A DNA stretch of 64,000 nt, taken from Streptomyces brasiliensis (GTDB taxonomy: Bacteria; Actinomycetota; Actinomycetes; Streptomycetales; Streptomycetaceae). Positions 8,158 to 16,264 of the stretch are shown here, piece by piece. Numbering within the stretch: position 1 is the first letter of the stretch; the number at the start of each line of letters is the position of its first letter. The notes below the pieces were generated by a model, which saw nothing but the letters and a program-made list of their open reading frames with translations, ran no database searches and had not been told where the DNA came from. The stretch lies in assembly GCF_014647875.1 (NCBI RefSeq), contig NZ_BMQA01000009.1, forward strand, positions 248,001 to 312,000, given 5' to 3'. The translations under genes were made by a program, and so were the position numbers.

Positions 8158-8820
8158 GTGCTGGGGGACGACGCGGAGCTGACCGCCGCGGTGCGTGCGG
8201 CGCAGGACGGGGACGAGACCGCGTTCCGGACCGTGTACCGTGCGGTGCATCCGCGGCTGCTCGGTTATGTGCGGACGCTCGTCGGCGAACCCGACGCCGA
8301 GGACGTCGCGTCCGAGGCCTGGCTCCAGATCGCCCGGGACCTGGAGAGGTTCAGTGGGGACGCGGACCGCTTCCGCGGCTGGGCCGCACGTATCGCCCGC
8401 AATCGCGCCCTGGACCACATACGGATGCGCGGCCGCCGCCCCGCGATAGGCGGCGACGAAACGGAACTCACGAGCCGCGCCGCCGAGTCCGACACCGCGG
8501 GCGAGGCCATCGAGGCCCTCACTACCAGCAACACCCTCTCCCTCATAGCACAACTCCCGCAGGATCAGGCCGAGGCGGTCGTCCTGCGCGTGGTCGTGGG
8601 CCTGGACGCCAAGACCGCCGCGGAGACGCTGGGCAAACGCGCGGGCGCCGTACGCACCGCCGCGCACCGCGGCCTGAAGCGGCTCGCGGAGCTGCTCGGC
8701 GAGAATCCGGAATCTGCCGGCCGGCTCGACGCCCTGCCGCCTCAGCGAGAACCGCGCCGTCGCGCGGTGACGTCCGCCACTGTGACGCATACGCGAGCGC
8801 GGGCGCAGAAGGGCATGTGA
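8158..8820 (+). CDS. ECF-family RNA polymerase sigma factor, module 2
   Basis: This 220-residue protein is clearly paralogous to the one at 6044: region 2 reads AFRTVYRAVHPRLLGYVRTLV...DVASEAWLQIARDLERF and FRGWAARIARNRALDHIR; region 4 reads LIAQLPQDQAEAVVLRVVVGLDAKTAAETLGKRAGAVRTAAHRGLKRLAELLG. Start GTG 8158 follows GAGGAACCACTT, a good ribosome-binding site. Its stop overlaps the start of the membrane protein gene (GTGATG), so the two should be translationally coupled. The signal it answers to is unknown. Confidence 0.88.
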   Translation: MLGDDAELTAAVRAAQDGDETAFRTVYRAVHPRLLGYVRTLVGEPDAEDVASEAWLQIARDLERFSGDADRFRGWAARIARNRALDHIRMRGRRPAIGGDETELTSRAAESDTAGEAIEALTTSNTLSLIAQLPQDQAEAVVLRVVVGLDAKTAAETLGKRAGAVRTAAHRGLKRLAELLGENPESAGRLDALPPQREPRRRAVTSATVTHTRARAQKGM

Positions 8821-9944
8821 TGGCCGACGAGCAGTACCAGTGGCTCAACCGTGAAACGGCGGAACGTTTGCTGCGCGGAGAGCCACTCGAAGCCGTCGAC
8901 CGCCGACGGGCCGAGCGGCTCGCCGAGACCCTCGGTGCCCTGGCCTCCGACGCCGCCCCGGCCCACGGCGAACTCCCCGGCGAGGAAGCCGCGTTGGCCG
9001 CGTTCCGCAAGGCCCACGAGGTGACGGCCGCGGAGCGGGCCGCCGTGGGGCACCACACCGCTGCCGCCCCGCACCGCTCCGCCGGATCCTCCGACGCGGG
9101 CCTGGTCCGCCTCGGCCGCCCGCACCGCAGCGGCAACCGCTCCCGCGGGACGCGCCCCGTGCGGGTGGCGCTCACGGCGGCGCTGGCCGTCGGCATGATC
9201 GGCGGGGTGGCGGTGGCCGCCGGAACCGGAGTCCTGCCGACACCGTTCCACAAGGACTCCCCGGCGCCGGCCGCCTCGGTGTCGTCCGCGGCGACTCCCG
9301 AGGTCCCGCTCGTGTCGCCGTCCCCCGACGGCACACAGGCCGCCGGTACGTCCGGCCCGCCGACGCCCGGCGGCTCCCCGAGCGGCACGTCCGGTGACGG
9401 GTCGCAGCGTGACCAGGCCGGCCAGGTCACGGGCGGGAACGGCAGCGGCCGCACCGGCAACTGGTGGAGCGGCGCCCCCTCGGCCTGCCGCGACGTCCGG
9501 GACGGCAAGACGCTGCGCCTGGACCGCAAGCGCGCCCTGGAGGGGGTGGCGGGCGGCCCTGCGCGCGTGTGGAAGTACTGCGAAACCGTCCTCGGCTCCT
9601 CGGCCCACACCTCCGGCGACCAGGGCGACCAGAACGGTAACGCCAATGGCGGGCAGGGCGACGAGAACGGCCAGGGTGACGACAACGGCCAGGGTGACGA
9701 CAACGGCCAGGGTGACCAGGACGGGGACGGTGGCCGCTTCGGGCCCGGTCACTCGGGCGGGGGCGCCGGCAACGACCATCACCAGGATGGTGGCGTCGGC
9801 GACGTCGCCACGCCCGCACCCTCCACGCCCGCACCGTCCACGCCCACGCCCACGCCGACCGCGTTCGTCCCGCTGCAGCCCGGACACGCCGCCACGAGCC
9901 CGGCCCCGGCCATGTCGCCGAGCCCGACATACAGTGCGCTCTGA
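8820..9944 (+). CDS. Single-pass membrane protein paired with ECF sigma factor, module 2
   Basis: This protein of about 374 residues has a cytosolic helical N terminus (YQWLNRETAERLLRGEPLEAVDRRRAERLAETLGAL), one membrane helix (ALTAALAVGMIGGVAVAAG, near residue 125), a Pro/Ser/Thr-rich stretch, a two-cysteine module (SACRDVRDG...VWKYCETVL), then Gly/Asp/Asn/Gln repeats and an APSTP/PTPT tail. The start is ATG 8820, or GTG 8817 three bases earlier. Both overlap the sigma stop. Organisation matches the module 1 partner. A role as anti-sigma or sensor is inferred from position only. Confidence 0.78.
   Translation: MADEQYQWLNRETAERLLRGEPLEAVDRRRAERLAETLGALASDAAPAHGELPGEEAALAAFRKAHEVTAAERAAVGHHTAAAPHRSAGSSDAGLVRLGRPHRSGNRSRGTRPVRVALTAALAVGMIGGVAVAAGTGVLPTPFHKDSPAPAASVSSAATPEVPLVSPSPDGTQAAGTSGPPTPGGSPSGTSGDGSQRDQAGQVTGGNGSGRTGNWWSGAPSACRDVRDGKTLRLDRKRALEGVAGGPARVWKYCETVLGSSAHTSGDQGDQNGNANGGQGDENGQGDDNGQGDDNGQGDQDGDGGRFGPGHSGGGAGNDHHQDGGVGDVATPAPSTPAPSTPTPTPTAFVPLQPGHAATSPAPAMSPSPTYSAL
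9654..9725 (+). repeat. Four tandem 18-bp coding repeats
   Basis: Four 18-base units encode QGDENG, QGDDNG, QGDDNG and QGDQDG in the extracytoplasmic tail of the module 2 membrane protein. The two middle units are identical at DNA level, which suggests recent slippage or unequal crossing over. This is not a CRISPR: the units are contiguous and coding. Confidence 0.75.
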
Positions 9945-10105
9945 CCCATTCCAGCGCCCCTGAGCTGCGGTTTTGCAACTCGTCGAACTTTTTCCGCGCT
10001 GGGTGTGACGTTTTCGGCCGACCGGACGCAGTACTGAGTGAGCCGACTGGTCATCGGCCGTCGCACTGAGCCGGGGTTCCCCCCGTACCTACGGCTCGTG
10101 CACCT

Positions 10106-10144
10106 GGCGCGGGCGGGACACGTTCCCCCGGTCCCGCCCGCGCC
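10106..10144. terminator. Bidirectional hairpin terminator
   Basis: A perfect 14-bp stem, GGCGCGGGCGGGAC (10106-10119) with GTCCCGCCCGCGCC (10131-10144), has an 11-base loop. It lies between the convergent sigma module 2 and L,D-transpeptidase genes, 20 bases from the end of the latter, and can serve both. Confidence 0.7.
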
Positions 10145-10163
10145 CTGCTGAATCCCCGGTCGG

Positions 10164-11033
10164 TCACCAGTAGACGACGACCTTGTCGCCGGTCCTCACC
10201 TGCGCGAACAGAGCCGCGATCGCCGCCTCGTCCCGTACGTTGACGCAGCCGTGCGAGCCGCCCGCGTACCCACGGGCCGCGAAGTCGTACGAGTAGTGCA
10301 CCGCCTGGCCGCCGCTGAAGAACATGGCGTACGGCATCGGGGAGTCGTAGAGCGTCGACACATGGTGCCGTGACTTCCAGTAGACCTGGAACACTCCTTC
10401 CCGCGTCGGGGTGTACTGCGCGCCGAAGCGCACGGACATCGTCGACACCGTGCGCCCGTCGACCATCCAGCGCAGCGTGCGGCTCGTCTTGCTGATGCAC
10501 AGCACCCGGCCGGTCATGCAGCGCGGGTCCGGCGCTGCGGCCGGCTGACCGCCCATCAGATACAGGTCCCACTTGCCCGGCTCGTGCGTCATGTTCAGCA
10601 GCCGCTGCCAGGTGACGGCGTCGGTCTTCCCCGTCCGGGGCAGCCCGCGCTTGCCCTGGAAGCCTTCGACCGCCTGCTCCGTCAGGTCGTCGTACGTCCC
10701 CGTCGGCCCGTCGAAGAGCCAGGCGACCTGACGCAGGCGGGCCTGCAGCTCGCGCACGTCGGTGCCCGTGTCGCCGCGGGACCACAGGACGCGGGGAGGT
10801 GCCGGGGGCGGCGCGGTGGTGGCCGGCGTGGGGTCGGCCTGTTCGGCCTCATGGGTGGCGCCGGGGCTGGTGGGCTGCCTGGTGGTCGGCAGCTGTATGT
10901 GCACCGGGGAGCGGTGCTTGCCGTCGGAGCCCGGGGCCTGCACGGTGCAGCCGCAGAGCAGGGCGAGCGCGGCGGCCGAGGTGAGCGCGGCGGTGGGCCG
11001 GCCGGCGCTGCGGATGATCCCCCTGATTCTCAT
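10164..11033 (-). CDS. Lipoprotein L,D-transpeptidase (YkuD) with peptidoglycan-binding domain
   Basis: The start was set at ATG 11033 because residues 1-30 then form a lipoprotein signal (hydrophobic core AALTSAAALALLCGC, lipid-modified Cys). A Pro/Thr linker follows, then a PG_binding_1 repeat (WSRGDTGTDVRELQARLRQV...AVEGFQ) and a YkuD domain with the catalytic SHGCVNVR motif and an upstream HYSYDF His. The family forms 3-3 crosslinks in peptidoglycan or attaches proteins to it, outside the membrane. The gene is divergent from the acyl-CoA mutase gene. Confidence 0.88.
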   Translation of the reverse strand: MRIRGIIRSAGRPTAALTSAAALALLCGCTVQAPGSDGKHRSPVHIQLPTTRQPTSPGATHEAEQADPTPATTAPPPAPPRVLWSRGDTGTDVRELQARLRQVAWLFDGPTGTYDDLTEQAVEGFQGKRGLPRTGKTDAVTWQRLLNMTHEPGKWDLYLMGGQPAAAPDPRCMTGRVLCISKTSRTLRWMVDGRTVSTMSVRFGAQYTPTREGVFQVYWKSRHHVSTLYDSPMPYAMFFSGGQAVHYSYDFAARGYAGGSHGCVNVRDEAAIAALFAQVRTGDKVVVYW

Positions 11034-11116
11034 GCCCGGTATGTTTCCCCGCGTGACCGCCGGCGAACTCCGGGGCATGGTGGGGAGTAACAGACGTCCC
11101 CGCGGAGGCACCCATC

Positions 11117-12697
11117 ATGGCGCGTGAGTCGGAGTCCGGACTGCCCATCGAGCCGCTCTACGGCCCGAGCGACCTCGCGGGCTGGGACCCGGCCGAGCGG
11201 CTGGGCGAGCCGGGCTCGTACCCCTTCACCCGGGGCGTGTACCCCACGATGTACACCGTCCGGCCCTGGACGATGCGCCAGTACGCCGGTTTCGGCACGG
11301 CCACCGAGTCCAACGCGCGGTACCGGCAGCTCATCGCGCACGGCACCACGGGCCTGTCCGTCGCCTTCGACCTGCCCACCCAGATGGGCCACGACTCCGA
11401 CGCGCCCCTCGCGCACGGAGAGGTCGGCAAGGTCGGCGTGGCGATCGACTCGATCGACGACATGCGGGTGCTGTTCGACGGGATCCCGCTGGACCAGGTC
11501 TCGACGTCGATGACGATCAACGCCCCCGCCGCCCTGCTGCTGCTCCTCTACCAGCTGGTGGCCGAGGAACAGGGCGTCCTGGCCGACCGGCTGACCGGCA
11601 CGATCCAGAACGACGTCCTGAAGGAGTACATCGCGCGGGGCACGTACATCTTCCCGCCCAAGCCGTCCCTGCGCCTGATCGCGGACATCTTCAAGTACTG
11701 CCGGGCGGAGATCCCGAAGTGGAACACGATCTCGATCTCCGGCTACCACATGGCCGAGGCGGGCGCGTCCCCCGCCCAGGAGATCGCGTTCACGCTGGCC
11801 GACGGCATCGAGTACGTCCGTACGGCGGTGGCGGCCGGCATGGACGTGGACGACTTCGCCCCCCGCCTGTCCTTCTTCTTCGTGGCCCGGACGACCCTCC
11901 TCGAGGAGGTCGCCAAGTTCCGCGCGGCGCGCAGGATCTGGGCCCGGGTGATGAGGGAGGAGTTCGGTGCGCGGGACCCCAAGTCGCTCATGCTCCGTTT
12001 CCACACCCAGACGGCAGGTGTCCAGCTGACGGCCCAGCAGCCGGAGGTGAACCTGGTCCGGGTCGCCGTGCAGGCCCTGGCCGCGGTTCTCGGCGGCACC
12101 CAGTCCCTGCACACCAACTCCTTCGACGAGGCGATCGCACTGCCCACCGACAAGAGCGCCCGCCTCGCCCTGCGCACCCAGCAGGTCCTGGCCCACGAGA
12201 CGGACGTCACGGCGACGGTTGACCCCTTCGCGGGCTCGTACGCCGTCGAGCGGATGACGGACGACGTGGAGGCGGCGGCGGTGGATCTGATGCGCCGGGT
12301 CGAGGACCTGGGCGGCGCGGTCGCGGCGATCGAACGGGGCTTCCAGAAGGACGAGATCGAGCGCAACGCCTACCGCATCGCCCAGGAGACGGACGCGGGC
12401 GAACGGGTCGTGGTCGGCGTCAACCGGTTCCGTCTCGACGAGGAGGAACCGTACGAGCCGCTCCGCGTCGACCCGGCGATCGAGACCCGGCAGGCCGCCC
12501 GCCTCGCCCGCCTGCGTGCCGAACGCGACCAGCCCGCGGTGGACGCGGCCCTGGCCGCCCTGCGCAAGGCGGCCGAGGGCGAGGACAACGTCCTGTACTC
12601 GATGAAGGAGGCCCTGCGCGCACGGGCGACGGTGGGCGAGGTCTGCAACGCGCTACGGGACGTGTGGGGGACGTACGTCCCGTCGGTCTCCTTCTGA
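11117..12697 (+). CDS. Acyl-CoA mutase large subunit, methylmalonyl-CoA mutase family, without B12 domain
   Basis: This 526-residue protein covers the TIM-barrel substrate domain of the MCM family (PTMYTVRPWTMRQYAGF, SVAFDLPTQMGHDSD, SISGYHMAEAGA, FHTQTAGVQLTAQQP, GGTQSLHTNSFDEA) and ends before the cobalamin-binding domain. A small B12-binding partner must therefore act in trans; none is in the window. The two residues that separate substrate classes are Tyr56 (RQYAGF) and Arg174 (IARGTYIF). These are the methylmalonyl-CoA type, not the Phe/Gln of isobutyryl-CoA mutase. ATG 11117 follows a GGAGGC site. Function in propionyl-CoA/succinyl-CoA exchange is inferred. Confidence 0.88.
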   Translation: MARESESGLPIEPLYGPSDLAGWDPAERLGEPGSYPFTRGVYPTMYTVRPWTMRQYAGFGTATESNARYRQLIAHGTTGLSVAFDLPTQMGHDSDAPLAHGEVGKVGVAIDSIDDMRVLFDGIPLDQVSTSMTINAPAALLLLLYQLVAEEQGVLADRLTGTIQNDVLKEYIARGTYIFPPKPSLRLIADIFKYCRAEIPKWNTISISGYHMAEAGASPAQEIAFTLADGIEYVRTAVAAGMDVDDFAPRLSFFFVARTTLLEEVAKFRAARRIWARVMREEFGARDPKSLMLRFHTQTAGVQLTAQQPEVNLVRVAVQALAAVLGGTQSLHTNSFDEAIALPTDKSARLALRTQQVLAHETDVTATVDPFAGSYAVERMTDDVEAAAVDLMRRVEDLGGAVAAIERGFQKDEIERNAYRIAQETDAGERVVVGVNRFRLDEEEPYEPLRVDPAIETRQAARLARLRAERDQPAVDAALAALRKAAEGEDNVLYSMKEALRARATVGEVCNALRDVWGTYVPSVSF

Positions 12698-12750
12698 GAC
12701 GTCGTGGCCCCGAAACCCGGAATGTCGTACCCCCGTGCGACACTCCTTCC

Positions 12751-13401
12751 ATGTTCGGCGTCATCGATCTCCCCACCTATCTGGCAGGCGTCGTCCTGAT
12801 CGTCCTGCTGCCCGGCCCCAACTCGCTGTACGTGCTGTCCGTCGCCGCCCGCCGCGGGATCCGGGCGGGCTACACCGCCGCCGCGGGCGTGTGGTGCGGG
12901 GACACCGTGCTGATGACGCTGTCCGCGGCGGGGGTCGCCTCGCTGCTCAAGGCGAACGTGGTGCTGTTCGGGATCGTGAAGTACGCGGGCGCCGGATATC
13001 TGACCTGGCTGGCGATCGGCATGCTGCGCGCCGCCTGGGGGATGTGGCGGACCCGGCGCGAGAAGCTCGCCGAGGAGCCCGCCCCCGCCCCCGCCGCGCA
13101 CGAGCGGCCCTACCGCCGTGCCCTGGTCGTCAGCCTGTTCAACCCCAAGGCGATCCTGTTCTTCGTCGCCTTCTTCGTGCAGTTCGTCGACCCGGGCTAC
13201 GCCTACCCCGCGCTCTCCTTCGTCGTCCTCGGCACCTTCGCCCAGCTGGCCAGCTTCCTGTACCTGAGCGCCCTGATTTTCAGCGGTACGAAGCTGGCCG
13301 CCGCGTTCCGCCGCCGCAAGCGCCTGTCGGCGACCGCGACTTCGGCGGCGGGCGCGCTGTTCATCGGCTTCGCTGCGAAACTGTCGCTGGCGAGCTCCTA
13401 G
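12751..13401 (+). CDS. leuE: LeuE-type amino-acid exporter (LysE/RhtB family)
   Basis: This 216-residue protein has about six membrane segments and the family motif LLPGPNSLYVLSVAARRG in the first helix region. It resembles E. coli LeuE along its length (TYLAGVVLIVLLPGPN, GVWCGDTVLM, SLFNPKAILFFVAFFVQFVDP), so leucine or a related branched amino acid is the likely export substrate. The ATG at 12751 is 53 bases after the mutase stop. No regulator is adjacent. Confidence 0.82.
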   Translation: MFGVIDLPTYLAGVVLIVLLPGPNSLYVLSVAARRGIRAGYTAAAGVWCGDTVLMTLSAAGVASLLKANVVLFGIVKYAGAGYLTWLAIGMLRAAWGMWRTRREKLAEEPAPAPAAHERPYRRALVVSLFNPKAILFFVAFFVQFVDPGYAYPALSFVVLGTFAQLASFLYLSALIFSGTKLAAAFRRRKRLSATATSAAGALFIGFAAKLSLASS

Positions 13402-13798
13402 CGCGAGTGCCCGGCGTCCAGGCGGTCCGGCCGAGGCGGGTGAGGTACGGGGGGAGGCCGGCCGCCGTGTCGCCCGCCCAGCCGACATAGCCTTCCGGGC
13501 GGACCAGGAACAGGCCGGGGCCGTACGGCTCCGGGGCCGGTCCCCGCACCGTGCGTGCCCACGGGCCGAGTTCGGGGGCGTCCGGGCCAAGCAGGGTCCA
13601 GTGCGGACCCCGGAACGCGTCGAAGAGGCGTACGCCGTCCACCCTGCCGTCCGGGGTGCGGTCGCCCGCCCGCACCCCGGCCGGGTCGGTGCGCGTCTCC
13701 TCGGTCAGGGACGAGTCCCGGTAACCCAGCCCGAGCTGCACCGTCGCCTCTCCGCGTCGTACCTGCCCGCGGTGCACCCGCGTCGACAGGCCCAGCAT
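13361..13798 (-). pseudogene. C-terminal remnant of an FAD-dependent aromatic monooxygenase
   Basis: The frame encodes LGLSTRVHRG, TVQLGLGYRDSSLTEE, AGDRTPDG and RPEGYVGWAGD, typical of the C-terminal part of PheA/TfdB- or polyketide-hydroxylase-type flavoproteins. The N-terminal FAD-binding Rossmann fold (GxGxxG) and the DG and GD motifs are absent. The frame is bounded by the methyltransferase gene upstream and runs into the 3' end of leuE. About 130 of the usual 480-540 residues remain, so it is a deletion remnant. Confidence 0.65.
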
Positions 13799-13828
13799 GG
13801 GGGCAGATCGTGGCCGTGCCGGCGAGCC

Positions 13829-14737
13829 TCAGCGGCGAGCGCTTCGCAGCGCGCGGGTGACCACGGGGGGCAGCAGGTCCACCGCGACCCGGCGAACCCG
13901 GCTGCGGCGCTGCCCCAGGCCGTTGCGGGCGGCCGCGGGAGCGGGCGGTGCGACGCGGGCCGGCTCCTCGGGCCCGGTGGCGTGCCTGGAGGGCGGGAAC
14001 GGCGGGGCCTCCATGCCGTTGGACTTCAGGCGGACGATCCGGTGCCCGGCGGCCGTCTGGACGCTCAGCCGGCAGTCCGAGCGCTGCCGCACCATCGCCA
14101 GCAGCTCGCGCTGCACCGGCTCGGGGTCGCCCCAGGTGCCGTACAGCTTCTGCGTGCTCAGGCAGACCGGGTGGAGGCCGCGGTTGAGCACGGCCTCCCA
14201 CGCCGCTATCGACACGCCGGGTGTGTGCTCGGCGCGGAAGTCGTCGAGGACCACGATCCCGTCCGGCAGGAGCAGGTCGTGGGCCGCGCCGATGTCGCCG
14301 TACACGTGCTCGTACAGGTGCGAGGCGTCGATGTGCACGAACCGGCAGGAGGCCGGCTCGACCTCGTCCGGCACCACCGAGCTGGGCCCCTGCAGGACGC
14401 GGGGCAGCTCGTCGTGGAAGGAGAGGTAGTTCTCCTCGAAGACGCTCCGGGTCAGCCTGCTGTAGGACTTGGTCGACTCGGCCCGGTTGGCGTTGTCCGG
14501 GGCGTCGCCCTCGAAGAGGTCGCACACCGTGTACGTCTCGCCCGGCTGCAGACGGCGGCCGGTGAAGATGGCGCTCTTGCCCATGTAGACGCCGACTTCG
14601 AGCAGGTCGCCCCGGGTACCCGCGGCGACCTGACGGGACAGGAACCAGTCGAAGAGCAACTGATCCAGCACGGGGAACCAGCCGGGCACGTCGTCGAGGC
14701 GGCGGGGCGGGCGGGGACTTTCCTGGGTGGTGGCCAT
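13829..14737 (-). CDS. SAM-dependent methyltransferase (Methyltransf_24 / TylF-like)
   Basis: This 302-residue protein has the SAM-binding motif GDLLEVGVYMGKSAIFTG (about residue 43), an acidic motif at TYTVCDLFEGD, and FVHIDASHLYEHVYGDI and IVVLDDFRAEHTPG, which mark the class that includes TylF/macrocin O-methyltransferases and surface-glycan methyltransferases. A basic, proline-rich tail follows. The position beside an acyltransferase and the glycan cluster suggests it decorates a cell-surface polymer; the acceptor is unknown. ATG 14737 begins MATTQESPRPP. Confidence 0.8.
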   Translation of the reverse strand: MATTQESPRPPRRLDDVPGWFPVLDQLLFDWFLSRQVAAGTRGDLLEVGVYMGKSAIFTGRRLQPGETYTVCDLFEGDAPDNANRAESTKSYSRLTRSVFEENYLSFHDELPRVLQGPSSVVPDEVEPASCRFVHIDASHLYEHVYGDIGAAHDLLLPDGIVVLDDFRAEHTPGVSIAAWEAVLNRGLHPVCLSTQKLYGTWGDPEPVQRELLAMVRQRSDCRLSVQTAAGHRIVRLKSNGMEAPPFPPSRHATGPEEPARVAPPAPAAARNGLGQRRSRVRRVAVDLLPPVVTRALRSARR

Positions 14738-14835
14738 GCGGAGGAGACACTCCCTCGATACGGCAGTCGGTGGAAGCCCTGTGGAACGCCTGTGCGGCGG
14801 GCGAGGGCATCACCGTGCCTGCCCGAGGGGCTGGT

Positions 14836-16002
14836 TCAGAAGCCAAGACGAGGTGAACGGAAACCCAACTTCCCTTGCTGCATGCCTTTCTTGAGCCGCG
14901 GCCCGAACGGCTTCTCCACGAAGCGGTGGATCAGCCAGGCCAGGACGAGCATGCCGAGCACGGTCACCACGAGCGTCGTCCACGACGGCAGGCCGAGGCC
15001 CCGGTGCAGCACCCGGATGACGAACCAGCCGAGGTGTTCGTGCACCAGGTAGAAGGGGTACGTCAGCGCCCCGGCCGTGCTCAGCCAGGGCCAGGCCGCC
15101 TTGCGTGTCCAGCCGAGGGCGACGGCGGCCACCGCGAGGAAGCACAGTGTGACGACCAGCACGATGATGCGCGGGTCCCGGTGGAAGTCGCCGTGCGGAG
15201 TGACCTGCCACAGGCCCCGGGTGGCGGTGCTCTGTCCGAGCATCCAGGAGACGGCCACGATGCCCCACAGCACGAGGTTGCTGCCGAAGCGGTGGATCAG
15301 GTAGAGGGCGAGACCGCCGACGAAGAAGGGCGCGTAGTCGGGCATGATCAGCTGCTCGGTCAGCTCGTTGTGGGCGCTCTTGGCGATCACCGCGGCCAGG
15401 GTCCACACGCTGCAGAACAGCACCACCCGGCGGTAGGTGGCGCCACGCGCGACCACGAGCAGGGCGAACAGCGCGTAGAAGCGCACCTCGACCCAGAGCG
15501 TCCAGCACACGCCGAGAATGCGGGGCACGCCCATCGGCATCTGGAGCATCGTCATGTTGACCAGGAACTCGTCGAGCCGCAGCGGCTTCAGGACGACGGG
15601 CAGGACGAAGGACGCGGCGGTGACCAGCACCAGCGCGACCCAGTAGGCGGGGTAGAGGCGGGCGACACGGGAGCGGAAGAAGTCGCCGAGGGTGCGGCCC
15701 CAGCTGCTCATGCAGATCACGAAACCGCTGATGACGAAGAAGAACTGCACGCCCAGGCAGCCGTACATGGCCACACTGGGCAGGACGGGGAAGATCCGGT
15801 CCGGGGACTGGCCCCAGGACGCCGAGACGGTCCCGCCGCGCCCCGCGTAGTGATAGAGGCAGACCATCAGCGCGGCCACGAGGCGCATGCCGTCGAGGGC
15901 CAGCAGCCGGCCCCCGCGTCTGCTCGGGGCGGGGGCGGTCGGGGCGTGTTCGGGGGTGGGGGGAGAGGGGACTGGAGCGAGGGTGGGGGATGAAGGTGCC
16001 AT
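14836..16002 (-). CDS. Membrane acyltransferase (acyltransferase 3 family)
   Basis: This 388-residue protein has about ten membrane helices. The acyltransferase-3 landmarks are LLALDGMRLVAALMVCLYHY (catalytic His region), VQFFFVISGFVI, FFRSRVARLYPAYWVALV and FVEKPFGPRLKKG at the end. Family members O-acetylate or acylate cell-surface sugars, using a donor on the cytosolic face. It lies upstream of the methyltransferase on the same strand with a 98-base gap, and divergent from the GT29 gene, so a role in trimming the surface glycan is likely. Confidence 0.85.
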   Translation of the reverse strand: MAPSSPTLAPVPSPPTPEHAPTAPAPSRRGGRLLALDGMRLVAALMVCLYHYAGRGGTVSASWGQSPDRIFPVLPSVAMYGCLGVQFFFVISGFVICMSSWGRTLGDFFRSRVARLYPAYWVALVLVTAASFVLPVVLKPLRLDEFLVNMTMLQMPMGVPRILGVCWTLWVEVRFYALFALLVVARGATYRRVVLFCSVWTLAAVIAKSAHNELTEQLIMPDYAPFFVGGLALYLIHRFGSNLVLWGIVAVSWMLGQSTATRGLWQVTPHGDFHRDPRIIVLVVTLCFLAVAAVALGWTRKAAWPWLSTAGALTYPFYLVHEHLGWFVIRVLHRGLGLPSWTTLVVTVLGMLVLAWLIHRFVEKPFGPRLKKGMQQGKLGFRSPRLGF

Positions 16003-16264
16003 GATCCGAGTCGCCTACCCGAAGATGGCCCATTCATCTCGGGCGTTCCCTCCGATGTCCCCAGGACGAAGGAGGCCCTGCGCCCGCACCTGGGCGAATC
16101 ACAGGTACGTCTTGGTTGACAGCCCAACGATTCGTCCGGCAGTACCGGCGTGTTAACCCGGAAGTCGTTTTAGCTTCCTAGTTTCTCCATCTGCCCCCAC
16201 GTGTCGGTAAACGCTGGGAATGCGGCCGTAAACCCAATCTTTGCTTGGCAAAACCAGGAGAGCT

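Noticed and set aside
9654..9725. Tandem 18-bp repeats that might suggest a CRISPR or VNTR
   Set aside because: Units are contiguous, without spacers, and code for QGDDNG in an open frame.
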